64,000 bases of DNA from contig NZ_CKYA01000006.1 in the NCBI RefSeq assembly GCF_001113365.1, forward strand, positions 1 through 64,000. The letters are read 5' to 3'. The DNA comes from Streptococcus pneumoniae (GTDB lineage Bacteria; Bacillota; Bacilli; Lactobacillales; Streptococcaceae). Each line of letters begins with the position of its first letter. The first letter of the stretch is position 1. Below are positions 1 through 8,208 of this stretch, piece by piece. The translations under genes were made by a program, and so were the position numbers. Below the pieces are notes generated by a model. That model saw nothing but the letters and a program-made list of their open reading frames with translations. It had not been told where the DNA came from and searched no databases.

Positions 1-44
1 AATAGCTAAATTTCTTGATGGAAAAGAGATTAGCTATCTTTTTT
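1..44 (+). terminator. Imperfect terminator of an upstream gene
   Basis: ATAGCTAA near the left edge pairs with TTAGCTAT about 28 bases later and is followed by six T. The loop can pair further but imperfectly. It probably ends a gene lying left of the window. Confidence 0.5.
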
Positions 45-127
45 GTTAGGAAAGTTTGAACTTTTCACTCTCTTTTCCGAATAAATAGATAGAAGCAGTG
101 AATCTAGTAAACCTAGATTGAAAAATG

Positions 128-136
128 TGCTATAAT
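128..136 (+). promoter_or_regulatory. Extended -10 promoter of the Rpn nuclease gene
   Basis: TGCTATAAT is a perfect extended -10 element; there is no good -35, which extended -10 promoters tolerate. It lies inside the first codons of the longest reading frame (ATG at 125). That makes the later ATG at 152, behind GGAGAGG, the real start. Confidence 0.7.
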
Positions 137-151
137 GAAAGGAGAGGAAAT

Positions 152-1147
152 ATGATTCTCAGACATCCGGGCATTAGCCCGACCAATGACTTGGTAGCTA
201 AGAAGATTTTTAGCAATCCAGAAATCACTTGTCAATTTATTCGCGATATGTTGGATTTACCAGCCAAAAATGTGACCATTTTGGAGGGAAGCAATATTCA
301 CGTCTTGCCTTCCCTGCCGTACTCGGCGCAGGATTTCTATACCAGTATAGATGTTTTGGCGGAGTTGGACAACGGCACTCAAGTTATCATTGAGATTCAA
401 GTCCATCATCAGAATTTTTTCATCAATCGCCTGTGGGCTTATCTGTGCAGTCAGGTCAATCAAAACCTAGAAAAAATTCGCCAACGAGAAGGTGATACAC
501 ACCAGAGCTATAAACACATCGCACCAGTATACGCTATCGCTATCGTGGATAGTAATTATTTCTCAGATGATTTGGCTTTTCATAGCTTTAGTATGCGAGA
601 GGACACGACAGGTGAGGTTTTAACCATCACCAATAATGGACAAGAAAATCATCTGGTTAAGATGGCATTCTTGGAATTAAAAAAATACAGAGAAACCAGC
701 AAGGATAGCGTTCGCAAGCCGTGGTTGGAGTTTTTCGGGAATAAACCCTTTACTCAGCAACCCGAGCGAGCAATCAGCCAAGCAGACCAACTGCTAGACT
801 ATAAGAGCTGGTCCGAGGAGGACAGGAAGATGTTTAGTCAACTACGTATGCGTGAAGAACAAGCATTGTTAGAGCAGGACTATGCCTTGGAACAAGCTGA
901 GGAAAAAGGGTTGGAACGTGGTCGTGCAGAGGGTATTGAACAAGGTTTAGAGCGTGGACTTGAACGTGGCCGTGCAGAAGGTATTGAAAAAGGGCGAGAA
1001 GAAGGCTTGGAGCGTGGGAAAGTTGAAGGAAGGGAAGAAGGGAAACTTTTTGCCTTCCTAGATATGGTGCGCCAACATGTTTTGACAGCTGAGGTTGCCA
1101 GTCAGCAGTTGGGTATGACTGTCGCTGAGTTTGAGACATTGTTGTAA
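152..1147 (+). CDS. Rpn-family PD-(D/E)XK nuclease / putative transposase
   Basis: About 331 aa from ATG 152, which follows GGAGAGG at 141-147. The N-terminal two thirds match the Rpn (recombination-promoting nuclease, YhgA-like) PD-(D/E)XK fold: an acidic residue in SIDVLAEL (about D67) and an E-x-Q motif in VIIEIQVHHQ (about E81/Q83) are the likely metal ligands. The C-terminal 90 residues are a charged helix built of repeated LERGRAEGIE-like units, typical of the family and prone to length change. Rpn proteins are known as DNA endonucleases that promote RecA-independent recombination, and some act in phage defence. It stands alone with its own promoter. The family call is strong; the biological role here is not known. 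Confidence 0.85.
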   Translation: MILRHPGISPTNDLVAKKIFSNPEITCQFIRDMLDLPAKNVTILEGSNIHVLPSLPYSAQDFYTSIDVLAELDNGTQVIIEIQVHHQNFFINRLWAYLCSQVNQNLEKIRQREGDTHQSYKHIAPVYAIAIVDSNYFSDDLAFHSFSMREDTTGEVLTITNNGQENHLVKMAFLELKKYRETSKDSVRKPWLEFFGNKPFTQQPERAISQADQLLDYKSWSEEDRKMFSQLRMREEQALLEQDYALEQAEEKGLERGRAEGIEQGLERGLERGRAEGIEKGREEGLERGKVEGREEGKLFAFLDMVRQHVLTAEVASQQLGMTVAEFETLL

Positions 1148-1186
1148 AGTCAGCACTAACGGTCAGGAAAACAATCTAGCCAAGGT

Positions 1187-1387
1187 GTGCTTTTTGTACT
1201 AAAAAGACAGGCAAGCGTTTTTGCTTTAGTCTCTTTATCATTTATCTCTCCTTTGGCTTCTATTTATTTGCAGGAATTTTGGAGAGACTTTGGGTATGAT
1301 TTTGCTATCGGCCTTTCTCTTTGCTTCTTTCCTATATTTATCTGGGCTTTTATGAGTCTGGCTATGGCTGATTTTTGTCATGGTTAG
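1187..1387 (+). CDS. Possible small membrane protein (weak call)
   Basis: A 66-residue frame opens with GTG and encodes two hydrophobic stretches (about residues 10-28 and 40-62) separated by a short polar loop. The only Shine-Dalgarno-like sequence (AAGG) is almost touching the start codon, and no family is recognised. It may be a real two-span membrane protein, a fragment of a decayed gene, or chance. It sits between the Rpn gene and a long intergenic region with no other gene. Confidence 0.3.
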   Translation: MLFVLKRQASVFALVSLSFISPLASIYLQEFWRDFGYDFAIGLSLCFFPIFIWAFMSLAMADFCHG

Positions 1388-1866
1388 TCTACCTCTGCTA
1401 CTCGACAAAGCTGGGAGAGCCTACATCAAGTGATTTGGTTAAGGAGTTATATCAAATAATATCTCAGGATTTCTGATTTTTCGGAGAGCCTGTTTTTTTT
1501 ATTTGCTGAGTCTAGGGTAGGTCTTTCTGGCGATAGATAGCAAGACGAACAGCTTTATTCGAATGTCATATAAATTTAAAATTTCTGAAAATAACGAAAA
1601 ATATACTAAATTTCCAATAAAAAGCCTGTAAACCCTTTAAAACATGTAGCTTGCATATATATATATATAATCTCTGATTTTCTAACACAAAGTGAGGTTG
1701 AAGGAAGGGAACTAAGTTGATATAATTAAGTGTTAGTAAAAACTGGGCTTTTTGTCATTTTTTCAAGGTGAGAAAAGGTCATGTTTTCCTGTTTTTATTG
1801 CGAGTTTAGTCCTGCGCGAACATGGCTAGAGGGGCAAAGACAGGGTAGAAAGAAAGGTAAAAAACT
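1388..1866. other. AT-rich intergenic region before the surface-protein gene
   Basis: No gene is supported. It holds an (AT)n microsatellite at 1654-1669, the promoter at 1698-1726 and a leader of roughly 130 bases. The first 250 bases have no recognisable feature. Confidence 0.6.
1698..1726 (+). promoter_or_regulatory. Promoter of the YSIRK surface-protein gene
   Basis: TTGAAG (-35) and a perfect TATAAT (-10) are separated by 17 bases. It predicts a leader of about 130 nt before the ATG at 1867, which has AGAAAGG upstream. Confidence 0.75.
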
Positions 1867-4800
1867 ATGAAACAGTTTAAAATGAATGAGCGCCAACGCT
1901 TTTCTATACGCAAGTTTTCAATCGGAGCAGCCTCAGTCTTGCTAGGGTCTGTCTTTTTTGTGGCTAATCCAGCGACAGAAGTCCAGGCGGCAGAAGCAAG
2001 TACAGAAGTGGTCGCTCAGGATGGGGATGTCAAGCCTGACAATTCATCTGCCCTAAGCTCATCAGAGACAAGCAGTCAAAATCCAAGCGTAGGACAAGCA
2101 GGAACTGAAGCAGAAACTCAAGGAACAGAGAAAAAAGAGCCAGGAACTTCATCTAAAGATGGCGAAGGAAAAGCTAAGTCAACAGTAGAGAATAAAGGTG
2201 ACGAAAAAGTTGATGGTGTAGTTAAACCTGTGTCTGGTGAATCATCTCCCGTGTCCGAGGTAGAAAAAGATAAAAAAGAAGTACAACCAGAGTTGGAAGA
2301 GGAAACAGTGTCCATAGGTCGCCGAAGCAAATCACCTCAATCTCAAGATAGAAGTGTAGAGAAACAGAATGAGGGAAGTGCTGCAAGTAGCACAAGTTAT
2401 ATAAATGGTGAAGGAAGTTACTCTCTATCAGATGATATACACAAGCTTCTTCAAAATCTCAAGAACAGTGCTGGAAATCAAGAACAAGTCCAAAAACTCA
2501 ATGAAGCATATGAAAAATTCAATGCAGCATTGGGAACATCGGAAACTGGACTTGTTGATCAGGAGATTTTTAATACGGCACTTGAAGAGTATAGAAAGGC
2601 TAGTCAACTTCAGCAGGGAGAAGTGGCTAATTTAGATGGAAATCTAAGACATTCTAGGGAAACTTCTAGTTTGAAAGTAGGAGTTGCAAAAGGAACAAGA
2701 AGCAATCCTAGACTTTCAGATGACAAAATTATCCCTTCAGACGGGCACCCAATAGGAAACAATATTCGTTTTATAGCGGAATCATCAAGTGGTAAAGAAA
2801 TAAGAACAATTACAGTAAAAGCTTATGATCCACAAGCGAATGATGGACGAGGTGGATTCACAGTAGCTGCTGTTAAAGATAAGTTAAACTTGACAACTTC
2901 AGGATTACAAGGAAGCGGAAGTAAAAAATGGGTAGATTTAACTGGACATATACCAGATAATAGATTCGGAGTAAATAATATTGTTGTTGAAGCTGAAGAT
3001 TCATCAGGACATATACAAACAACTACAGTTGGAATTACCAGACCGTTGCCTAAAGCTAGCTTTACAACTAAAAATGAAGCATTGAATGGAAAAGCAAATA
3101 AGGAAGGTAATGATCGCCCAGTGATCAGTGGGAAAATACCGTATCCGGTTGAAACTAATAATATTCCAAGCGATGCAGAATTAAAGGCTTATTTAGTGAC
3201 TGGTGGGAGAGTTGATGACAATCGTTATATTCCTGGGGCATCAGATTATACTACTATAGCTGTTACACGAATAAAAGCTGATGGGACATTTGATTTCGTT
3301 CCTCCTGAATATACTTCAAATACTGTAGGGACAAAAGCCCTTAAACTTGTTGTAAAATATACAAAAAAAGGAACAAATGAAACTTATTATGAAGGATTAG
3401 AATCGCTGTTTTCTAATGATAGCCTTCAAGCGACAGAGCCGGTGGATAAATCTAAACTAACAACAGCTAGAAATACGTTAGATGGATTGGCGAAAGAAAC
3501 AGATCCAACACCAGGCAAAACAACAAGTACAGCGAATGCATATAAGACAGCTAAACAAGAAGCAGAAGAAGCTGTTCGAAAAGCAGATGAAGTGATTCAA
3601 GATCAAAACGCAACTGCAGATAAGGTTTCAACAGCTCTAAATACAGTTAATGAAAAAACTGAAGCTTTAAAACAAGCTAAAAACAAATTGAAAGAAGCAG
3701 CGAGTGAAACAGCTAGAAATGCATTAAGAACAAGTGCCGAAGCGTTGGAAAAAGCTTCTACAACAAACAAAACTCCAAAGAGTGTTGAAGCATATAATCA
3801 AAAATATGAAGCGCTAAAAACAGAGTTGGAAAATGCCAAGACTGAAGCCTTGAATATCGCTAATAAAGGTGCAGATGCAAGTAAGGAAGAAGTGGAAACT
3901 TCTCAAGGAAAAGTTAATGGCATTAAAGCACGCTTGGATGAAGCAGCTAGAGTATTAGTAGAACAAGCAGATAAAGGACAACTAACAACAGCTAGAAATA
4001 CGTTAGATGGATTGGCGAAAGAAACAGATCCAACACCAGGCAAAACAACAAGTACAGCGAATGCATATAAGACAGCTAAACAAGAAGCAGAAGAAGCTGT
4101 TCGAAAAGCAGATGAAGTGATTCAAGATCAAAACGCAACTTCTCAAGCTGTCAGTGATGAAATCGAAAAATTAAAATCTGCAATGAAGAAACTTCAAGAG
4201 GCGAAAGATGGTTTGAGAGATATTCAAATTCCTTCACATTCTACTGAGGAACCTACTCAGCCAGACCAAGGAGCTACTGAGACTCCAACAGCTCCATCTG
4301 AGCCAGCTCCACAACCGTCTCAACCAACTGCTCCTAGTCAACCTGCAGGTCCTGTCCCAGCTCCAAGTTCAGCTCCGACTCAAGCTCCTAGAGTGGCAGC
4401 AAGTCCTTCAGCTAGCTCAACGAGCACGCAAGTACCTGCTCCAGCTCAAGAGCAAGTTGACAAGTCTGAACTTCGTGTCTTGAGTCAAGAGTTAGACCAA
4501 CGCTTGAAAGCTTTGGTAACAGTATCTGATCCGAAAATCGATGCAGCTAAGGCGGTTCTCCTAGATGCTCAAAAAGCTCTGGAAGATAGTGCCTTGACAG
4601 AGCAAGGTCTGCGTACTGCAGTAGCGTCTGTGAAGGCTGCCTTGAACTCTCTCAAAGATGTGCAAGCAAATGCTAGCGACAGCAAACCTGCACAGGACAA
4701 GAAGGATGCCAAACAAGGAACGGAAGATAGTAAGGATTCAGATAAGATGACTGAAACAAACTCAGTTCCAGCAGGAGTGATTGTAGTCGGTCTACTTGCC

Positions 4801-5046
4801 CTTCTAGGTGTGATTGCCTTCTGGTTAGTTCGTCGTAAGAAAGAGTCAGAAATCCAGCAATTAAGCACGGAATTGACAAAAGTTCTTGGACAGCTAGATG
4901 CAGAAAAAGTGGATAAAAAAGTCCTTGCCAAAGCCCAAAACCTTCTCCAAGAAACCCTTGATTTCGTAAAAGAAGAAAATGGCTCAGCAGAGACAGAAGC
5001 TAAACTAGTAGAGGAGCTTAAAGCAATCCTTGCCAAACTCAAGTAA
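1867..5046 (+). CDS. YSIRK-signal surface protein, helical repeats, non-LPXTG membrane anchor
   Basis: 1059 aa. Residues 1-42 form a YSIRK/GxxS-type signal peptide (FSIRKFSIGAASVLLGS) directing secretion near the septum. Residues 43-180 are low-complexity Ser/Thr/Glu-rich. Residues about 275-520 look beta-rich (immunoglobulin-like or adhesin-like). Residues about 525-790 are helical, FIVAR-like repeats, two of them identical at the DNA level (160 bp, 3456-3615 and 3981-4140). A Pro-rich stalk follows (about 795-875), then a helical module, a transmembrane segment (about 968-987) with RRKK stop-transfer, and a further 70-residue helical tail. There is no LPXTG motif, so sortase anchoring is not expected; the protein should be a single-span membrane protein with a cytoplasmic tail. 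Role inferred: surface adhesin or wall-spanning scaffold. No specific gene name is assigned. Confidence 0.8.
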   Translation: MKQFKMNERQRFSIRKFSIGAASVLLGSVFFVANPATEVQAAEASTEVVAQDGDVKPDNSSALSSSETSSQNPSVGQAGTEAETQGTEKKEPGTSSKDGEGKAKSTVENKGDEKVDGVVKPVSGESSPVSEVEKDKKEVQPELEEETVSIGRRSKSPQSQDRSVEKQNEGSAASSTSYINGEGSYSLSDDIHKLLQNLKNSAGNQEQVQKLNEAYEKFNAALGTSETGLVDQEIFNTALEEYRKASQLQQGEVANLDGNLRHSRETSSLKVGVAKGTRSNPRLSDDKIIPSDGHPIGNNIRFIAESSSGKEIRTITVKAYDPQANDGRGGFTVAAVKDKLNLTTSGLQGSGSKKWVDLTGHIPDNRFGVNNIVVEAEDSSGHIQTTTVGITRPLPKASFTTKNEALNGKANKEGNDRPVISGKIPYPVETNNIPSDAELKAYLVTGGRVDDNRYIPGASDYTTIAVTRIKADGTFDFVPPEYTSNTVGTKALKLVVKYTKKGTNETYYEGLESLFSNDSLQATEPVDKSKLTTARNTLDGLAKETDPTPGKTTSTANAYKTAKQEAEEAVRKADEVIQDQNATADKVSTALNTVNEKTEALKQAKNKLKEAASETARNALRTSAEALEKASTTNKTPKSVEAYNQKYEALKTELENAKTEALNIANKGADASKEEVETSQGKVNGIKARLDEAARVLVEQADKGQLTTARNTLDGLAKETDPTPGKTTSTANAYKTAKQEAEEAVRKADEVIQDQNATSQAVSDEIEKLKSAMKKLQEAKDGLRDIQIPSHSTEEPTQPDQGATETPTAPSEPAPQPSQPTAPSQPAGPVPAPSSAPTQAPRVAASPSASSTSTQVPAPAQEQVDKSELRVLSQELDQRLKALVTVSDPKIDAAKAVLLDAQKALEDSALTEQGLRTAVASVKAALNSLKDVQANASDSKPAQDKKDAKQGTEDSKDSDKMTETNSVPAGVIVVGLLALLGVIAFWLVRRKKESEIQQLSTELTKVLGQLDAEKVDKKVLAKAQNLLQETLDFVKEENGSAETEAKLVEELKAILAKLK
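3456..3615 (+). repeat. 160-bp perfect direct repeat, copy 1
   Basis: Identical over 160 bases to 3981-4140, in the same reading frame, 525 bp (175 codons) apart. It encodes a helical FIVAR-like unit beginning LTTARNTLDGLAKE. Confidence 0.95.
3981..4140 (+). repeat. 160-bp perfect direct repeat, copy 2
   Basis: Second copy of the unit at 3456-3615, with no mismatch. Recombination between the copies would delete or duplicate 175 codons in frame. Confidence 0.95.
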
Positions 5047-5058
5047 AACATGATTTAT

Positions 5059-5084
5059 GAAATGTCAGACCTAAAAGACATTTC
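5059..5084 (+). terminator. Hairpin without U-tract after the surface protein
   Basis: GAAATGTC and GACATTTC form an 8-bp perfect stem with a 10-base loop, just after the stop codon. There is no T-run, so it may protect the mRNA end instead of terminating. Confidence 0.4.
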
Positions 5085-5091
5085 CGTTCAC

Positions 5092-5127
5092 AAAAGCAGC
5101 GACGAGTAACCCTTGTCGTTGCTTTTT
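5092..5127 (+). terminator. Rho-independent terminator
   Basis: AAAGCAGCGAC pairs with GTCGTTGCTTT around a short loop and is followed by a T-run. It separates the surface-protein gene from ccdA. Confidence 0.85.
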
Positions 5128-5276
5128 GGCTATTTTTGGGGATAAGATCTGCCTTGACTAGCAAAAGAAAAGATTGGTCCAGTAGTGCCCGATACGATTT
5201 TGCGTAGCAGAAAGCATACAAATTAAATTGAATATAGTAAAATAGGATTAGAAATCTTAAGAAAGTTGGTTCTTTA

Positions 5277-5984
5277 TTGGAAACGATAGTATTTTCAATT
5301 TCCGTTTTTTTAGCAGGGGTCTTGTCTTTCTTTTCTCCCTGTATCTTTCCTCTTTTGCCAGTTTATGCTGGGATTTTACTGGATGATCAGGAAAGTGCAA
5401 AAAGCTTTTCTTTATTTGGGAGAAAGGTTCTTTGGTCAGGCTTGATTCGAACACTTTGCTTTATTGCAGGTATCTCTCTCATTTTCTTTATTCTAGGCTT
5501 TGGTGCTGGTTACTTTGGTCATATTCTCTATGCAAATTGGTTTCGATATGTCATGGGAACCATTATTATCATTTTGGGCCTTCACCAGATGGAAATTTTT
5601 CATTTTAAGAAATTAGAGGTTCAAAAAAGCTTTACTTTTAAGAAATCAGAAGCCAATCGTTATTGGTCAGCCTTTTTACTCGGTATTACTTTTAGCTTTG
5701 GTTGGACGCCTTGTATTGGTCCAGTTTTGAGTTCTGTTTTAGCGCTTGCGGCTTCTGGAGGCAATGGTGCTTGGCAAGGAGCTATCTATACCTTGATTTA
5801 CACTCTGGGCATGGCCCTTCCTTTCTTGGTTTTGGCTCTAGCATCAGGCCTAGTCATGCCTTATTTTAGTAAAATCAAGCGTCATATGATGCTACTGAAG
5901 AAAATTGGTGGTTTGCTCATTATTTTAATGGGAATTTTGTTACTATTAGGACAAGTAAATGTTCTAGCTGGAATTTTTGAATAA
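5277..5984 (+). CDS. ccdA: CcdA-type thiol-disulfide transporter
   Basis: 235 aa from a TTG start at 5277. A polytopic DsbD-gamma/CcdA membrane protein with six or so transmembrane segments that carries electrons from cytosolic thioredoxin across the membrane. The two redox cysteines are in the symmetric motifs SFFSPCIFP (C22) and FGWTPCIGP (C146). The thioredoxin lipoprotein begins 8 bases downstream, so the pair forms an operon delivering reductant to extracellular partners; in pneumococcus such pairs (ccdA-etrx) feed surface methionine sulfoxide reductases. The TTG start is favoured because it begins directly at the first membrane helix; no strong Shine-Dalgarno precedes it, which predicts modest translation. 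Confidence 0.88.
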   Translation: METIVFSISVFLAGVLSFFSPCIFPLLPVYAGILLDDQESAKSFSLFGRKVLWSGLIRTLCFIAGISLIFFILGFGAGYFGHILYANWFRYVMGTIIIILGLHQMEIFHFKKLEVQKSFTFKKSEANRYWSAFLLGITFSFGWTPCIGPVLSSVLALAASGGNGAWQGAIYTLIYTLGMALPFLVLALASGLVMPYFSKIKRHMMLLKKIGGLLIILMGILLLLGQVNVLAGIFE

Positions 5985-5992
5985 AGGAGAAA

Positions 5993-6553
5993 ATGATGAA
6001 AAAAGTAATGTTTGCTGGCTTAAGTCTCTTGTCATTAGTTGTATTGATGGCCTGTGGTGAGGAAGAAACTAAAAAAACTCAAGCCCCACAACAGCCAAAA
6101 CAACAAACGCCTGTACAGCAAATTGCTGTTGGAAAAGATGCTCCAGACTTTACCTTACAATCCATGGATGGCAAAGAGGTTAAGTTATCTGATTTTAAGG
6201 GTAAAAAGGTTTACTTGAAGTTTTGGGCTTCATGGTGTGGTCCATGTAAGAAAAGTATGCCTGAGTTGATGGAATTAGCTGCAAAACCAGATCGTGATTT
6301 CGAAATTCTTAGTGTCATTGCACCAGGAATTCAAGGTGAAAAAACTGTTGAGCAATTCCCACAATGGTTCCAAGAACAAGGATATAAGGATATCCCAGTT
6401 CTTTATGATACTAAAGCAACCACCTTCCAAGCTTATCAAATTCGAAGCATTCCTACAGAATACCTAATTGATAGTCAAGGAAAGATTGGGAAGATTCAAT
6501 TTGGTGTTATCAGCAACGCGGATGCAGAAGCAGCCTTTAAAGAAATGAACTAG
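5993..6553 (+). CDS. Extracellular thioredoxin-like lipoprotein (Etrx/TlpA type)
   Basis: 186 aa. A signal peptide ends in a lipobox (VLMAC, C21), so the protein is lipid-anchored outside the membrane. A Lys/Gln/Pro-rich linker (23-45) precedes an AhpC/TSA-redoxin thioredoxin fold with the active site WCGPC (C82, C85), then a cis-Pro region (SIPTEYLI). It accepts electrons from CcdA directly upstream and passes them to surface targets, probably an extracellular MsrAB. Two adjacent ATGs (5993 and 5996) follow AAGGAG; either may be used. In pneumococcus this locus corresponds to the ccdA2-etrx2 pair, an assignment by remembered gene order, not proof. Confidence 0.88.
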   Translation: MMKKVMFAGLSLLSLVVLMACGEEETKKTQAPQQPKQQTPVQQIAVGKDAPDFTLQSMDGKEVKLSDFKGKKVYLKFWASWCGPCKKSMPELMELAAKPDRDFEILSVIAPGIQGEKTVEQFPQWFQEQGYKDIPVLYDTKATTFQAYQIRSIPTEYLIDSQGKIGKIQFGVISNADAEAAFKEMN

Positions 6554-6563
6554 AATAGATAAA

Positions 6564-6595
6564 AATCTGATTACAAGATGTAGTCAGATTTTTTT
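6564..6595 (+). terminator. Rho-independent terminator
   Basis: AATCTGATTAC pairs with GTAGTCAGATT (one T-G wobble) and runs into seven T. It ends the ccdA-thioredoxin operon. Confidence 0.9.
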
Positions 6596-6615
6596 AGAAA
6601 ATTATTTTATAAATA

Positions 6616-6645
6616 TTCACAATTCCCCTATATTTATGGTAAAAT
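6616..6645 (+). promoter_or_regulatory. Promoter of the amino-acid permease gene
   Basis: TGGTAAAAT is an extended -10 element (-10 at 6640-6645), with a weak -35 TTCACA 18 bases upstream. Confidence 0.6.
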
Positions 6646-6674
6646 AGAATCATCAGTTTATTTTGGAGAAAAAG

Positions 6675-8066
6675 ATGAATATATTTAGAACAAAGAACGT
6701 TAGTTTAGATAAAACGGAGATGCACAGGCATTTGAAGTTATGGGATTTGATTTTGCTGGGGATCGGAGCCATGGTAGGGACAGGTGTCTTTACAATTACA
6801 GGTACTGCAGCTGCAACGCTGGCTGGTCCAGCCCTAGTGATTTCAATCGTCATTTCTGCCTTGTGTGTAGGCTTATCAGCCCTCTTTTTTGCAGAATTTG
6901 CTTCACGGGTACCTGCTACAGGTGGTGCCTACAGTTATCTCTATGCTATTTTAGGAGAATTTCCAGCTTGGTTGGCTGGCTGGTTAACCATGATGGAATT
7001 CATGACAGCCATATCAGGTGTGGCTTCGGGTTGGGCAGCTTATTTTAAAGGCTTGCTTTCTCAATATGGGATAGCTCTTCCTCATGCTTTAAATGGTACC
7101 TTTAATCCTCAAGCAGGGACATTTGTTGATTTATTGCCTATTCTTGTCTTGGTCTTGGTGACTTCGCTTGTTTTACTTAATGCCAAGGCTGCCTTACGCT
7201 TTAATTCTATTCTAGTAATTTTGAAATTTTCCGCTTTAGCTCTCTTTGTTTTAGTAGGAATTTGGCATATCAAACTTGATAATTGGAGCAATTTTGCTCC
7301 TTATGGTTTTGGACAAATCTATGGAGCTAGTACTGGTATTATGGCTGGTGCGTCCTTGATGTTCTTCGGTTTTTTGGGATTTGAATCCATCTCTATGGCT
7401 GTAGATGAGGTCAAGACTCCTCAAAAAAATATTCCTAGGGGGATTGTCTTATCGCTTTCTATCGTAACCATTCTCTATGCCTTGGTGACCCTTGTCTTGA
7501 CTGGTGTAGTTCACTACAGTCATCTAAATGTAGACGATGCCGTTGCCTTTGCTCTTCGTAGTGTTGGGATTAGTTGGGCAGCCAACTATGTGTCATTGGT
7601 GGCTATCTTGACCTTGATTACGGTTTGTATCTCGATGACCTATGCCCTATCACGTATGATTTACAGTTTAGCGCGCGATGGCTTAATGCCTGCTGCCTTT
7701 AAGGAACTAACGAAGACTAGCAAGGTACCTAAAAATGCGACTATCTTGACAGGTCTAGCTTCAGCAGTAGCAGCAGGAATGTTCCCTCTTGCTAGTATCG
7801 CAGCCTTCTTAAACATTTGTACCTTGGCCTACTTGATCATGCTGGCTTACGGTCTGATTCGCTTACGGAAAGAAAAAGGAATGCCCAAAGCTGGAGAATT
7901 TAAAACACCATTGGTTCCCCTGTTACCGATTTTATCAATCATCATTTGTTTATCCTTCATGTTGCAGTATAATATGGAAACTTGGATTGCTTTCCTGATT
8001 ACCTTGTTGATAGGAAGTATTATTTACTTCACTTATGGTTATAAGCATTCTACCATAGAAGAATAA
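6675..8066 (+). CDS. APC-superfamily amino-acid permease
   Basis: 463 aa from ATG 6675, chosen because GGAG lies 6 bases upstream; a TTG at 6663 would place that site inside the gene. Twelve-plus hydrophobic segments; the N-terminal signature GIGAMVGTGVFTITG and FAEFASRVPATGGAYSY are typical of cationic/neutral amino-acid antiporter-like permeases (YfnA/CAT branch of the APC family). It should import amino acids by proton symport at the cytoplasmic membrane; the substrate cannot be read from sequence. It is a single-gene unit between its own promoter and a strong terminator. Confidence 0.85.
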   Translation: MNIFRTKNVSLDKTEMHRHLKLWDLILLGIGAMVGTGVFTITGTAAATLAGPALVISIVISALCVGLSALFFAEFASRVPATGGAYSYLYAILGEFPAWLAGWLTMMEFMTAISGVASGWAAYFKGLLSQYGIALPHALNGTFNPQAGTFVDLLPILVLVLVTSLVLLNAKAALRFNSILVILKFSALALFVLVGIWHIKLDNWSNFAPYGFGQIYGASTGIMAGASLMFFGFLGFESISMAVDEVKTPQKNIPRGIVLSLSIVTILYALVTLVLTGVVHYSHLNVDDAVAFALRSVGISWAANYVSLVAILTLITVCISMTYALSRMIYSLARDGLMPAAFKELTKTSKVPKNATILTGLASAVAAGMFPLASIAAFLNICTLAYLIMLAYGLIRLRKEKGMPKAGEFKTPLVPLLPILSIIICLSFMLQYNMETWIAFLITLLIGSIIYFTYGYKHSTIEE

Positions 8067-8070
8067 AGTA

Positions 8071-8106
8071 AAAGTCTGTTGAGTTGTTGAAACTCAGCAG
8101 ATTTTT
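8071..8106 (+). terminator. Rho-independent terminator
   Basis: AAAGTCTGTTGAGTT pairs with AACTCAGCAGATTTT around a short loop and ends in a T-run, directly after the permease stop. Confidence 0.9.
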
Positions 8107-8144
8107 ATATGTGAAAGAAATTTCAAATTTTTTCTAAAAATATC

Positions 8145-8173
8145 TTGACAGATTAAATTTTTAGGAGTAGAAT
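8145..8173 (+). promoter_or_regulatory. adcAII-phtD promoter
   Basis: Consensus TTGACA (8145-8150) and TAGAAT (8168-8173) with 17-base spacing. The layout closely resembles that of the phtE promoter at 12304-12332. Confidence 0.88.
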
Positions 8174-8174
8174 G

Positions 8175-8186
8175 TTTACTAGTTAA
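8175..8186 (+). promoter_or_regulatory. AdcR zinc-repressor operator
   Basis: TTTACTAGTTAA matches the AdcR palindrome TTAACYRGTTAA at 11 of 12 positions. It lies one base past the -10, on the expected transcription start, so zinc-loaded AdcR should block initiation. The next bases (TTAATTAAATGGTTAA) are repeated at the phtE promoter. Confidence 0.82.
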
Positions 8187-8208
8187 TTAAATGGTTAAGG
8201 AGTTGTTC

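Noticed and set aside
834..1139. 101-codon minus-strand frame within the Rpn gene
   Set aside because: It is a shadow of the repetitive Glu/Arg/Gly-rich C-terminus of the Rpn protein.
1654..1669. (AT)n tract as a phase-variation switch
   Set aside because: It lies about 30 bases upstream of the -35 and outside any frame or spacer, so length change would have no obvious effect.
4740..4840. Sortase LPXTG anchor in the surface protein
   Set aside because: No LPXTG or close variant precedes the transmembrane segment, and 70 further residues follow it.
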